This document shows positions 1-5,612 of a DNA stretch of 5,618 nucleotides, in pieces. The notes below the pieces were generated by a model, which was given only the letters and a program-made list of their open reading frames with translations, was not told where the DNA came from and made no database searches. A program made the translations under genes and the position numbers. The DNA lies in assembly GCA_027041035.1 (NCBI GenBank), contig JALULB010000027.1, forward strand, positions 1 to 5,618. The letters are read 5' to 3'. Every line of letters begins with the position of its first letter. Position 1 is the stretch's first letter. The DNA comes from Sedimenticola sp. (lineage in GTDB: Bacteria > Pseudomonadota > Gammaproteobacteria > Chromatiales > Chromatiaceae).

Positions 1-311
1 TGGTACAGCGGTCGCATGTTCATCGGGTCGCAGGCGGCCAACAGGGTCCGCGTGTGATCGTCGACGATGCAGAACGCGAAATCGCCGATGAGATGCGTCG
101 CGCTGTCCGTGCCCCAGTGGCGGTAGGCGGCAAGAATCAGCGCGGCATCGCTTCCGCCGGGGGGGAGGGCCAGCGTGTCGCGGAGTTCGTCCCGGTTGTC
201 GATACGCGCGTCGGCGATCACGCTCAGACCGGCTTCCCGGGCAAGCATCGTCGACATGGACGCGTGGTATTCAGCGCACGCGCTGTGGCTCCGATGAGCG
301 AGCCGCTCCAT
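1..311 (-). CDS. Asparagine synthase-family protein, N-terminal part (runs off left edge)
   Basis: Only the first ~103 codons are in the window. From the ATG at 311, residues 29-39 read LSVIADARIDN, followed by RDEL; then SDAALILAAYRHWG, HLIGDFAF, and near the edge ACDPMNMRPLYH. These match, in order, the class II glutamine amidotransferase (Ntn) domain of AsnB-type proteins, where the usual text is ADARLDNR, LILAAYxxWG, LxGDFAFxxWD and ARDPMGxRPxYY. The family makes asparagine from aspartate with glutamine and ATP; relatives close lasso peptides. Oddities: the segment before ADARIDN is about 30 residues shorter than usual from this ATG, no Cys follows the Met, the R and G of ARDPMG are replaced (ACDPMN), and no SD precedes any candidate ATG (311, 257, 248). 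The frame is open back to a TAA at 396-398; a TTG at 368 or CTG at 359 would restore normal length, the latter giving Met-Cys. It may be a divergent cyclase-type enzyme or a decaying gene. Family call fairly sure, start and integrity not. Confidence 0.62.
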   Translation of the reverse strand, partial: MERLAHRSHSACAEYHASMSTMLAREAGLSVIADARIDNRDELRDTLALPPGGSDAALILAAYRHWGTDSATHLIGDFAFCIVDDHTRTLLAACDPMNMRPLY

Positions 312-560
312 GCGGGTGCGGGTGGAACCCGTGGGCGGGCTTTGCTGGAAGAGACACAGGAAGTTCAAGCGGATGGCCTGGAACCGGCGAGGTCCTTACT
401 CAAGCCCGGAAAATACCTTGAAGAATCAATACGCCGTGCAATCATCGCGCGAATTCATGAGATTTCCGGGTGAGGCGATGGGTTCCAGGTTGTCGATCGC
501 TCGCCGCGGGCCGGGCCGAAGCCCGCCCCGCGCGCGGCATGATCCGATCGATTGGGTGGC
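312..560. other. Gap between two minus-strand genes, no gene recognised
   Basis: Read in all minus frames, this stretch gives only short open pieces: a 10-codon frame beginning at a CATGAATTC site, and a 26-codon frame ending in a TGA near 372. Neither has an SD or looks like a known leader peptide. The 60-codon minus frame spanning 455-637 is rich in Arg, Ser and Pro and overlaps the well-supported 71-aa gene, so it looks like a shadow. The part around 398-470 is visibly more AT-rich and would be the natural place for a promoter of the asparagine-synthase-like gene, but no pair of -10 and -35 boxes with sound spacing stands out. The GC hairpin at 503-538 is listed separately. Confidence 0.5.
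503..538 (-). other. GC-rich hairpin downstream of the 71-aa gene
   Basis: The outer arms GCCGCG (503-508) and CGCGGC (533-538) are complementary. Inside them, CGGGC (512-516) and GCCCG (521-525) pair around a CGAA tetraloop; the bases between the two stems are imperfectly paired and GC-only. It starts 22 bases after the stop of the minus-strand 71-aa gene, where a terminator would be expected. No T-run follows on the minus strand, so it is not a canonical Rho-independent terminator. It could act as an attenuator, as an mRNA 3'-end stabiliser, or be chance in GC-rich DNA. Confidence 0.4.
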
Positions 561-776
561 CTATGAAGCGTGGCTTCGGTATTCCGGGTCCGTCCAGCAG
601 CGCGGCAGCGACTCGCCCGACATGAACTGCAAGCCATTCTTCTCGAACATCTCCGGATCGGGCAGATCCTCGCCGATGTTGTAGCGCCCGGGAATACTTT
701 TCTTGAATGGATCGAACAGATCCTTCAAGCCCAATACTTCAACCAGATGACCTGTTTCTATTTCTTTCAAGAACAT
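561..776 (-). CDS. Small protein of unknown function, 71 aa
   Basis: The start is the ATG at 776, preceded by GGAG (783-786) with a 6-base spacer; in-frame TTG (797) and GTG (788) starts lie further up and are less likely. The protein has no signal peptide and no membrane segment, and is acidic/mixed in charge. Residues 10-24 (HLVEVLGLKDLFDPF) look like a short helix, followed by PGR at 29-31 and GEDLPDPEMF at 35-44. The C-terminal half has a dense, ordered pattern, SGESLPRCWTDPEYR (53-67), with a single Cys at 60 next to a Trp. This non-random composition and the change to ordinary GC content compared with its flanks argue for a real gene. It resembles a small conserved family I recall from gammaproteobacteria with the pattern SGExLPRCWxDPxYR and no established role; that recall is unverified. 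It lies upstream of the asparagine-synthase-like gene on the same strand, but 249 bases separate them, so a shared operon is uncertain. Confidence 0.72.
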   Translation of the reverse strand: MFLKEIETGHLVEVLGLKDLFDPFKKSIPGRYNIGEDLPDPEMFEKNGLQFMSGESLPRCWTDPEYRSHAS

Positions 777-782
777 GAGCGG

Positions 783-786
783 CTCC
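783..786 (-). promoter_or_regulatory. Ribosome binding site of the 71-aa gene
   Basis: GGAG on the minus strand, six bases before the ATG at 776. This site decides the start: the upstream in-frame TTG (797) and GTG (788) have no comparable purine run at a working distance. Confidence 0.6.
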
Positions 787-804
787 ACTATCAGCAATGA
801 CTAA

Positions 805-818
805 TTGATTCCTATCAA
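805..818. repeat. Short inverted repeat, TTGAT-4-ATCAA
   Basis: Perfect 5-base arms (TTGAT 805-809, ATCAA 814-818) around TCCT. It covers the predicted transcription start of the 71-aa gene, where a repressor operator could sit. Such a short palindrome may also be chance in an AT-rich stretch. Confidence 0.3.
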
Positions 819-819
819 G

Positions 820-847
820 AGTATGGCGGTTAAACGACCAAATTCAA
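820..847 (-). promoter_or_regulatory. Possible sigma70-type promoter for the 71-aa gene
   Basis: On the minus strand, TTGAAT (842-847) and CATACT (820-825) are separated by 16 bases and each matches four of six consensus positions. Transcription would begin near 813, giving a leader of about 37 bases before the ATG at 776. The boxes lie in the most AT-rich part of the window, as expected for a promoter. The boxes are imperfect and no experimental support is available. Confidence 0.4.
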
Positions 848-1003
848 GGTTATCCCTAATATACACTTGGCGTGGGTCTGCTGGATACTATGGGCTTTCC
901 GTACAAACAACAATCCGCCGGCGTTTTCGAATTCCCGGAAACGAACCGGCGTCGGCATGGCGGTCGCGAAGCGATAGCCGCGCCCATGAAAGGCGGATCG
1001 AGC

Positions 1004-1008
1004 AGGAG
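1004..1008 (+). promoter_or_regulatory. Ribosome binding site of the PilZ gene
   Basis: AGGAG with a 7-base spacer to the ATG at 1016. It fixes the start at 1016 and not at the in-frame ATG at 872, whose extra 48 codons are rich in Arg, Gly and Ser and lack domain character. Confidence 0.75.
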
Positions 1009-1015
1009 TCGCACA

Positions 1016-1450
1016 ATGGATAAACGAGCTTACCCAAGGGTGTTTTGCAACCTGCCGGTGGATATTCAGATCCCCGGTCGGTCATTCACCGGCCATTACC
1101 GCACCGCGAATATCAGCAAGCGCGGTTTCTTTGCCTATCACGTGCCGCGCTGGCCCAGCGGCATGCAGGTCGAGGTGAACTTTCATTGCCCGGACGAGCC
1201 GGTACAGGTGCATGCGAAGCTGACGCGCACGGGCAAGAACGGAGCGGCTTTCGACTTCGTCAACGTCGATTCCGGCGAGCAAGAGGCGCTGGAACATATC
1301 GTCTGTCCCGAGTGGCACGGCGACGATCTGTTGATGGGGCAGTTGAAGCTCGCGCCCTATACGGATACCAGCAATTTTGGCCGTTGGCTGAGTCTGACCA
1401 GCCTGCTGAGCACGCACCCGCACATCGGGGGTGGTCTGGCGCGGATGTAA
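1016..1450 (+). CDS. PilZ domain protein, putative c-di-GMP receptor (144 aa)
   Basis: PilZ domains bind the second messenger c-di-GMP and pass the signal to motility, adhesion or exopolysaccharide systems. The two binding motifs are both present: RxxxR at residues 4-8 (RAYPR) and N/DxSxxG at 32-37 (NISKRG). Between and after them come beta-strand-like segments (NLPVDIQI, MQVEVNFHC, VQVHAKLTRTG, GAAFDFVNV) typical of the barrel, which ends near residue 90. The remaining ~50 residues form a tail (LLMGQLKLAPYT to the end) that I cannot assign. There is no membrane segment or second catalytic domain, so it is a stand-alone cytosolic receptor or adaptor whose partner is unknown. The motifs are intact, so binding is expected from family knowledge, not shown. 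A weak -10-like TAATAT lies at 857-862 without a good -35. The gene converges with holC, stop codons 17 bases apart. Confidence 0.88.
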   Translation: MDKRAYPRVFCNLPVDIQIPGRSFTGHYRTANISKRGFFAYHVPRWPSGMQVEVNFHCPDEPVQVHAKLTRTGKNGAAFDFVNVDSGEQEALEHIVCPEWHGDDLLMGQLKLAPYTDTSNFGRWLSLTSLLSTHPHIGGGLARM

Positions 1451-1467
1451 GCGCCTCGATCGCGCCC

Positions 1468-1896
1468 TCAACGGATATCGTGCTTGTTCAGCGGGTAGCC
1501 ACGATCGCGATAGAAGCGGTAACGCGCCCGGCCCTGTTCACGCGCTTGCGGGTCGTTGTCGATCAACTCGGCGACGCGCTCGAACTGGCTGAAATAGGGC
1601 GCCGGCTCGACACCCAGGTTGACCAGCACGTCGTGCTCGTCGACCGTGTCGTTGCCGTATTCGATGAGTACCGGCGTGATTTCGGCATCCACCTTGCCGA
1701 GCAGGCCGTGCGGGATGAAGCTCTGCTCGCGAAAGGTCCATAGCAGCCGGTCGATGTGCCGGCCCTCCTCGGCGCTGCCGGCATGCACCAGCACGCGCCT
1801 GTTCTGCCGCCAGGCCTTGTCGATGATATGGCAGGCGAGGGCGTGGCGGTTGCCCCGCGCCGCCTCCGCCAGCACATAGAAATCGACACGGGTCAT
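1468..1896 (-). CDS. holC: DNA polymerase III subunit chi
   Basis: Chi pairs with psi (HolD) in the clamp-loader assembly of the replicative polymerase and contacts the C-terminal tail of single-strand DNA binding protein. The 142-residue product is close to the E. coli length of 147. Family hallmarks are visible: VDFYVL near the N-terminus (4-9), ACHIIDKAW (21-29), RRVLVHAG (33-40), D49 with LLWTF (51-55), SFIPHG (59-64), and the C-terminal RYRFYRDRGYPL (125-136). The ATG at 1896 follows the pepA stop by 10 bases, and no good SD is visible in that gap, so translation is probably coupled to pepA. It is the second gene of a pepA-holC operon; the same order is found in E. coli, but there valS follows, while here a convergent pilZ gene begins its 3' end 17 bases away. 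Confidence 0.95.
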   Translation of the reverse strand: MTRVDFYVLAEAARGNRHALACHIIDKAWRQNRRVLVHAGSAEEGRHIDRLLWTFREQSFIPHGLLGKVDAEITPVLIEYGNDTVDEHDVLVNLGVEPAPYFSQFERVAELIDNDPQAREQGRARYRFYRDRGYPLNKHDIR

Positions 1897-1906
1897 CGGA
1901 AGCGGT

Positions 1907-3397
1907 CTACTTGCCGGCCCGGCGGATCAGCCAACTGGTCAGCAGCGGCACCGGCCGGCCGGTGGCGCCTTTCTCCTTGCCGCTCTTCCACGCGGTACCG
2001 GCGATGTCCAGGTGCGCCCAGGGGTATTTCTTCGTGAAGCGCGACAGGAAGCAACCGGCGGTGATCGAGCCGGCCGGCCGGCCGCCGATGTTCGCCATGT
2101 CGGCAAAGTTGCTGTCGAGCTGCTTCTGGTATTCCTCCCACAACGGCAGTTGCCAGATGCGATCGCCACTGCTGTTCGAGACATCCAGCAGCTCTCCGGT
2201 CAGCTTGTCGTCGTTGCCCATCACCGCGCTGGCCTCGTGTCCCAGGGCGATGATGCACGCGCCGGTCAGCGTGGCGATATCCACCACGGCGGCCGGCTTG
2301 AAGCGTTCGACATAGGTCAGCGCGTCGCACAGGATCAGGCGACCCTCGGCGTCGGTATTGAGCACCTCGATGGTCTGGCCCGACAGGCTGGTGACGATGT
2401 CGCCGGGCTTGTTGGCGTCGCCGTCCGGCAGGTTTTCCGACGACGGCACCACGCCGATGACGTTCAACGGCAGGCCCATCTCCACGCAGGCGTTGATCGC
2501 GCCGAACACACTGGCGCCGCCGCACATGTCGTACTTCATCTCGTCCATCTGCGCGGCTGGCTTGATCGAGATGCCGCCGGCGTCGAATGTCAGGCCCTTG
2601 CCGACCAATACCACCGGCTTGGCGCCGGCCTTGCCGCCCTTGTATTCCATGATGATGAAGCGCGCCGGCTCGCGGCTGCCGCGCGATACCGACAGCAATG
2701 CGCCCATGCCGAGCTTCTTCATCGCCGCTTCGTCGAGCACGCGCACCTTCAGCTTGTCGTGCTTGCGGCCCATTGCGCGCGCCTTGTTGGCCAGATAGCT
2801 CGGGGTGCAGATGTTGCCGGGCAGGTTGCCCAGATCCTTCGCCAGATTCATGCCGTTGCCGATGGCCCGGCCCTGCTCGACACCGCCACGCACCGCGCTG
2901 GTCTCCGCGCGGCTGGTGGTCAGCACGGTGAGCTTCTTCAACGGGTGTTTCGCCGGCTTGGCGTCGCTCTTGCATGCGTCGAAGCGATAACCGGCATCAA
3001 TCGCGGCGATCGCGATATCGCGACCGAGCGCGCCCGCGTCGTCATCCAGCACCAGGCCGTCGATGGCGATCGCCGCCGTCGTCGCCTTACTGCCTTCGAC
3101 CACGCCGAAGGCGCTGCCCAGGGCATCGCGCAGCTTGCGCGCGTCGAACGCGTCCCGCTTGCCGAGGGCGAGCAGCAAGACGCGTTCCGCGCTGCTGCCG
3201 GGGAGGTCGTAGAGCAGCTGCGTGCTGCCGGTGTCGTCGCCAAGATCACCCTTCTTCAGGATGGCTTTCAGCGCGCCCTTGCCGGCCTTGTCGACAAGCG
3301 CGGCGCTGCCGTCGAGACGGTTCCGGTCGAACACCGGCAGAATCAGACAGGCGGTTTTTGTTGTCGAAAGGTCGCCTTGCTTGACCTGAAATTGCAT
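1907..3397 (-). CDS. pepA: Leucyl aminopeptidase (M17 family, cytosol aminopeptidase)
   Basis: A cytosolic two-metal (Zn/Mn) exopeptidase that removes N-terminal residues, preferably Leu, from peptides; in E. coli it is a hexamer that also binds DNA in Xer recombination and carAB control. The 496-residue length fits (E. coli ~503). The N-terminal domain covers about 1-165 and the catalytic domain about 180-496. Metal and catalytic residues are all present: K267 and D272 in VGKGLTFDAGG, K279 in SIKP, D290 in MKYDMCGGA, and D349, E351 and R353 in NTDAEGRL, the M17 signature. FADMANIGGRPAGSITAG (431-448) and WAHLDIAGTAW (460-470) also match closely. The ATG at 3397 is preceded by GGGAG. It is the first gene of the pepA-holC operon and diverges from lptF with very little room between them. 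Whether it keeps the DNA-binding role cannot be told from the sequence. Confidence 0.97.
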   Translation of the reverse strand: MQFQVKQGDLSTTKTACLILPVFDRNRLDGSAALVDKAGKGALKAILKKGDLGDDTGSTQLLYDLPGSSAERVLLLALGKRDAFDARKLRDALGSAFGVVEGSKATTAAIAIDGLVLDDDAGALGRDIAIAAIDAGYRFDACKSDAKPAKHPLKKLTVLTTSRAETSAVRGGVEQGRAIGNGMNLAKDLGNLPGNICTPSYLANKARAMGRKHDKLKVRVLDEAAMKKLGMGALLSVSRGSREPARFIIMEYKGGKAGAKPVVLVGKGLTFDAGGISIKPAAQMDEMKYDMCGGASVFGAINACVEMGLPLNVIGVVPSSENLPDGDANKPGDIVTSLSGQTIEVLNTDAEGRLILCDALTYVERFKPAAVVDIATLTGACIIALGHEASAVMGNDDKLTGELLDVSNSSGDRIWQLPLWEEYQKQLDSNFADMANIGGRPAGSITAGCFLSRFTKKYPWAHLDIAGTAWKSGKEKGATGRPVPLLTSWLIRRAGK

Positions 3398-3453
3398 AAT
3401 GGAACTCCCGATAAAAACGTCGCATGGATTTCGCCGAGTCTACCACATCCCCC
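3398..3453. promoter_or_regulatory. Compact divergent pepA/lptF control region
   Basis: Only 56 bases separate the pepA ATG from the preferred lptF ATG (26 if lptF starts at 3424). Two back-to-back promoters with leaders cannot fit fully in this space, so at least one must lie within the neighbouring coding sequence. On the plus strand a CATAAT hexamer (3395-3400) overlaps the pepA start codon; on the minus strand a TAGACT lies at about 3437-3442. Neither has a convincing -35 box, so I assign no specific promoter. Confidence 0.4.
3405..3409 (-). promoter_or_regulatory. Ribosome binding site of pepA
   Basis: GGGAG on the minus strand with a 7-base spacer to the ATG at 3397. It confirms the pepA start. 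It lies inside the short region shared with the divergent lptF gene. Confidence 0.7.
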
Positions 3454-4551
3454 ATGAGCATCATCGACCGCTACATCTTCCGCGAGATCCTGAAGATCTT
3501 CCTCGCCGTGCTGGGCATTCTGCTGCTGGTATTGTTCGCGAATACCTTTATCCGTTTCCTCGGATCGGTCGCCGAGGGCGCCATCTCCAACACGGTGGTG
3601 CTGAAGCTGGTCGGGCTGGAGATGTCGCGTCTCAGCGGCGTGTTGATTCCGCCGGCGTACTTCGTCGCCACGCTGTTCACGCTCGGGCGCATGTATCGCG
3701 ACAACGAGATGATGATCCTGTGCGCCAGCGGCATCGGGCCGTGGCAGGTGTTCCGCGCGGTGGCCATCGGCGGAGTGATATTGGCGCTGCTGGTCGGCTG
3801 GCTGGTGATGTCCATCCTGCCGCGCGCGACCCTGGCGATCGAGCTGATCAAGAAGAACCAGGAGGACGCGGCGGCCCTGGTCGGACTTGGCGCCGGGCGC
3901 TTCAACGAGTTCGAGAACGGCGAACTGGTGGTGTATCTCGGCGAGTTGTCCGAGGAGAACGGCGCCATCGACGATGTCTTCGTGCAGAGCACGAAGGGCG
4001 GCAAGCCGGGCGTGGTCACCGCCGCCAGCGGTCGGCTGCTGACCGATCAGGATGGCGGCGACAGCATCATCGTGCTGAAGGACGGTTATCGCTACGAGGG
4101 CGTGCCGGGCGTCACCGACTTCAACATCGGGCATTTCGCCGAGTACCGCATCCGCCTGCGGCGCTCGCCGAACGACGCCTACGCGGAGATGCGCGCGCGA
4201 CCGACGCTGGAACTGATCGGCATGGCCTCGCCGTATGCCGCGGCGGAGTTGCAATACCGCCTGTCCTTTCCGATCTCGATCCTGGTATTCACGATCTTGA
4301 GCATTCCACTCAGCCGTTCCGTGCCACGCCGCAGCATGTACGGTCGCCTGCTGATCGCGTTGCTGGTGTACTTCATCTACATGAATCTACAGAAGACCGC
4401 GGAGAACTGGATCAAGGATGGCCTGGTGCCGCCATGGCTGGGGATGTGGTGGGTGCATGCGCTGTTCATCCTGTTCGCGATGCTGCTGATGCTGCGCGAT
4501 TCCGGTCGCGCGCGGCGCTGGCTGCGTAACTTCCGGGCGGTGCCGACATGA
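3454..4551 (+). CDS. lptF: LPS export ABC transporter permease LptF
   Basis: Inner-membrane subunit of the LptB2FG transporter, which pulls lipopolysaccharide out of the inner membrane and hands it to LptC for transport to the outer membrane. From the ATG at 3454 the protein has 365 residues (E. coli 366) and begins MSIIDRYIFREILK, aligning with the family's N-terminal IIIRYLxRE. Six membrane segments are visible, about 12-34, 48-78, 98-121, 270-287, 298-313 and 328-347. The periplasmic beta-jellyroll lies between segments 3 and 4 (about 130-260). The cytoplasmic loop YRDNEMMILCASGIG (81-95) is the coupling region that meets LptB. An in-frame ATG at 3424 would add ten residues without membrane or family character; neither start has a clear SD, so the choice rests on alignment. 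It overlaps lptG by 4 bases (ATGA), indicating coupled translation. Confidence 0.95.
   Translation: MSIIDRYIFREILKIFLAVLGILLLVLFANTFIRFLGSVAEGAISNTVVLKLVGLEMSRLSGVLIPPAYFVATLFTLGRMYRDNEMMILCASGIGPWQVFRAVAIGGVILALLVGWLVMSILPRATLAIELIKKNQEDAAALVGLGAGRFNEFENGELVVYLGELSEENGAIDDVFVQSTKGGKPGVVTAASGRLLTDQDGGDSIIVLKDGYRYEGVPGVTDFNIGHFAEYRIRLRRSPNDAYAEMRARPTLELIGMASPYAAAELQYRLSFPISILVFTILSIPLSRSVPRRSMYGRLLIALLVYFIYMNLQKTAENWIKDGLVPPWLGMWWVHALFILFAMLLMLRDSGRARRWLRNFRAVPT
4548..4551 (+). other. ATGA stop-start overlap of lptF and lptG
   Basis: The lptG ATG (4548-4550) overlaps the lptF TGA (4549-4551). This arrangement lets ribosomes re-initiate and supports equal output of the two permease subunits, which act as a 1:1 heterodimer. 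Confidence 0.9.
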
Positions 4552-5612
4552 AGATCCTGCACCGCTACATCTTTCGCGCGGTGATGTTCAGCACCTTGTT
4601 CGTGCTCGCGGCGTTGCTCGTGCTGATGGTATTCATGGCCTTCACCGAGGAACTGGGCGATGCCGGCATCGGCCAGTACCAGACCCGCCATGCGTTCCTG
4701 TACAGCCTGTTGCAGGCACCCGGCTTTCTGTTCGAGATCTTCCCGGTTTCGGCGCTCATCGGCAGCCTGCTCGGACTGGGCGCGATGGCCAGCCAGTCCG
4801 AACTGGTGGCGATGCGCGCCGCCGGCGTGTCGATCGCGCAGATCGTCTGGTCCGTGGTGCGCGCCGGCCTGTGGATGCTGCTCGCGGTGGCCCTGATCGG
4901 CGAGTATGTCGCGCCGCCGGCGGATCGCTACGCGCGTCAGATGAAAGCCGAGAAGATGAACAACCAGGTGCTGTTGCAATCGAACTTCGGCTTCTGGGCG
5001 AAGGACGGCGACGACTTCATCAACATCCGGCGTATCCTGCCCGGCAATCGCCTTGGCGACATCGTCATCTACCGGCTCGACGACCAGCATCGGCTGAAGA
5101 ACGTCACGCTCGCCGATCGCGCCCTTTACGACAACAAAAAATGGCATCTGGTCGATCTGCAATCCATCGACCTGTCGGAGCGGGGCTTCCGCATCACGCG
5201 CAAGCCGAAGGTGGACTGGGCGCTGCTGCTGAAGCCCAGCCTGCTGCGCGCCGTGGTCATCGACCCGGTCGCGCTGCCGGCCTCCAGCCTGTACAGCTAC
5301 ATCGGCTATCTCAAAGCCAGCGAACAGGACGCCAAGCCGTTCGAGGTGGCGCTGTGGAACCGCATCATCACGCCGTTGGTCACCGTCGTGATGCTGGTGC
5401 TCGCGGTACCCTTCGTGTTCGGCAATCTGCGTTCCACCGGCATCGGCCAGCGGCTGTTCCTCGGCATCGTCATCGGCCTGGGTTTCTACACGCTGAACCG
5501 GGCGTTCTCCTTCATGGCGCTGGTGTACAACCTGAACACGCCATTGACCGTGACCTTCCCGAGCCTGCTGGTACTCGCCTGGGCGCTGGTGATGTTGCGA
5601 CGGGCGCGCTAG
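4548..5612 (+). CDS. lptG: LPS export ABC transporter permease LptG
   Basis: Partner permease of LptF in the LptB2FG complex of the inner membrane. The 354-residue protein (E. coli 360) starts MKILHRYIFRAV and shows six membrane segments at about 12-32, 59-80, 97-119, 270-291, 301-321 and 335-350. The periplasmic beta-jellyroll between segments 3 and 4 (about 135-250) includes GFWAKDGDDFINIRRI (148-163), a stretch typical of LptG and not LptF. The cytoplasmic coupling loop is SQSELVAMRAAGVS (82-95). The ATG sits inside the lptF stop (ATGA), with only a weak GGGCGG ahead, so translation probably depends on lptF. The gene is complete, ending at TAG 5610-5612. LptB, LptC and LptA are not in the window; they are usually encoded elsewhere. 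Confidence 0.96.
   Translation: MKILHRYIFRAVMFSTLFVLAALLVLMVFMAFTEELGDAGIGQYQTRHAFLYSLLQAPGFLFEIFPVSALIGSLLGLGAMASQSELVAMRAAGVSIAQIVWSVVRAGLWMLLAVALIGEYVAPPADRYARQMKAEKMNNQVLLQSNFGFWAKDGDDFINIRRILPGNRLGDIVIYRLDDQHRLKNVTLADRALYDNKKWHLVDLQSIDLSERGFRITRKPKVDWALLLKPSLLRAVVIDPVALPASSLYSYIGYLKASEQDAKPFEVALWNRIITPLVTVVMLVLAVPFVFGNLRSTGIGQRLFLGIVIGLGFYTLNRAFSFMALVYNLNTPLTVTFPSLLVLAWALVMLRRAR

Noticed and set aside
54..473. Plus-strand open frame of 139 codons
   Set aside because: It is antisense to the asparagine-synthase-like gene, whose opposite strand shows recognisable family motifs; the plus-strand product has no domain character and no SD.
312..560. Possible lasso-type precursor peptide in the gap
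   Set aside because: The only short minus-strand frames (10 and 26 codons) have no SD and no leader with a Thr two residues before a Gly core start.
455..637. Minus-strand open frame of 60 codons, Arg/Ser/Pro-rich
   Set aside because: It overlaps the end of the better supported 71-aa gene in another frame and has the composition of a GC-rich shadow.
872..1015. 48-codon N-terminal extension of the PilZ protein
   Set aside because: The strong SD at 1004-1008 points to the ATG at 1016, and the extension has no conserved character.
1451..1467. Bidirectional terminator between pilZ and holC
   Set aside because: The 17 bases hold no stem-loop of useful length and no T-run on either strand.
1893..2975. 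Minus-strand open frame of 360 codons in another frame of pepA
   Set aside because: The product is dominated by Arg, Gly and Ala and overlaps the real pepA frame throughout.
3381..3400. TTGACC plus CATAAT as an lptF promoter
   Set aside because: The two boxes are only 8 bases apart, far from the 16-18 needed; with other spacings no good -35 is found.
2012..3457. Plus-strand open frame of 481 codons
   Set aside because: It lies fully antisense to pepA, which has every catalytic residue. The long open frame is explained by the GC-rich third positions of pepA.
3343..4254. Minus-strand open frame of 303 codons
   Set aside because: It is antisense to lptF, rich in His, Gln and Arg, without recognisable domains; lptF is the clear gene.
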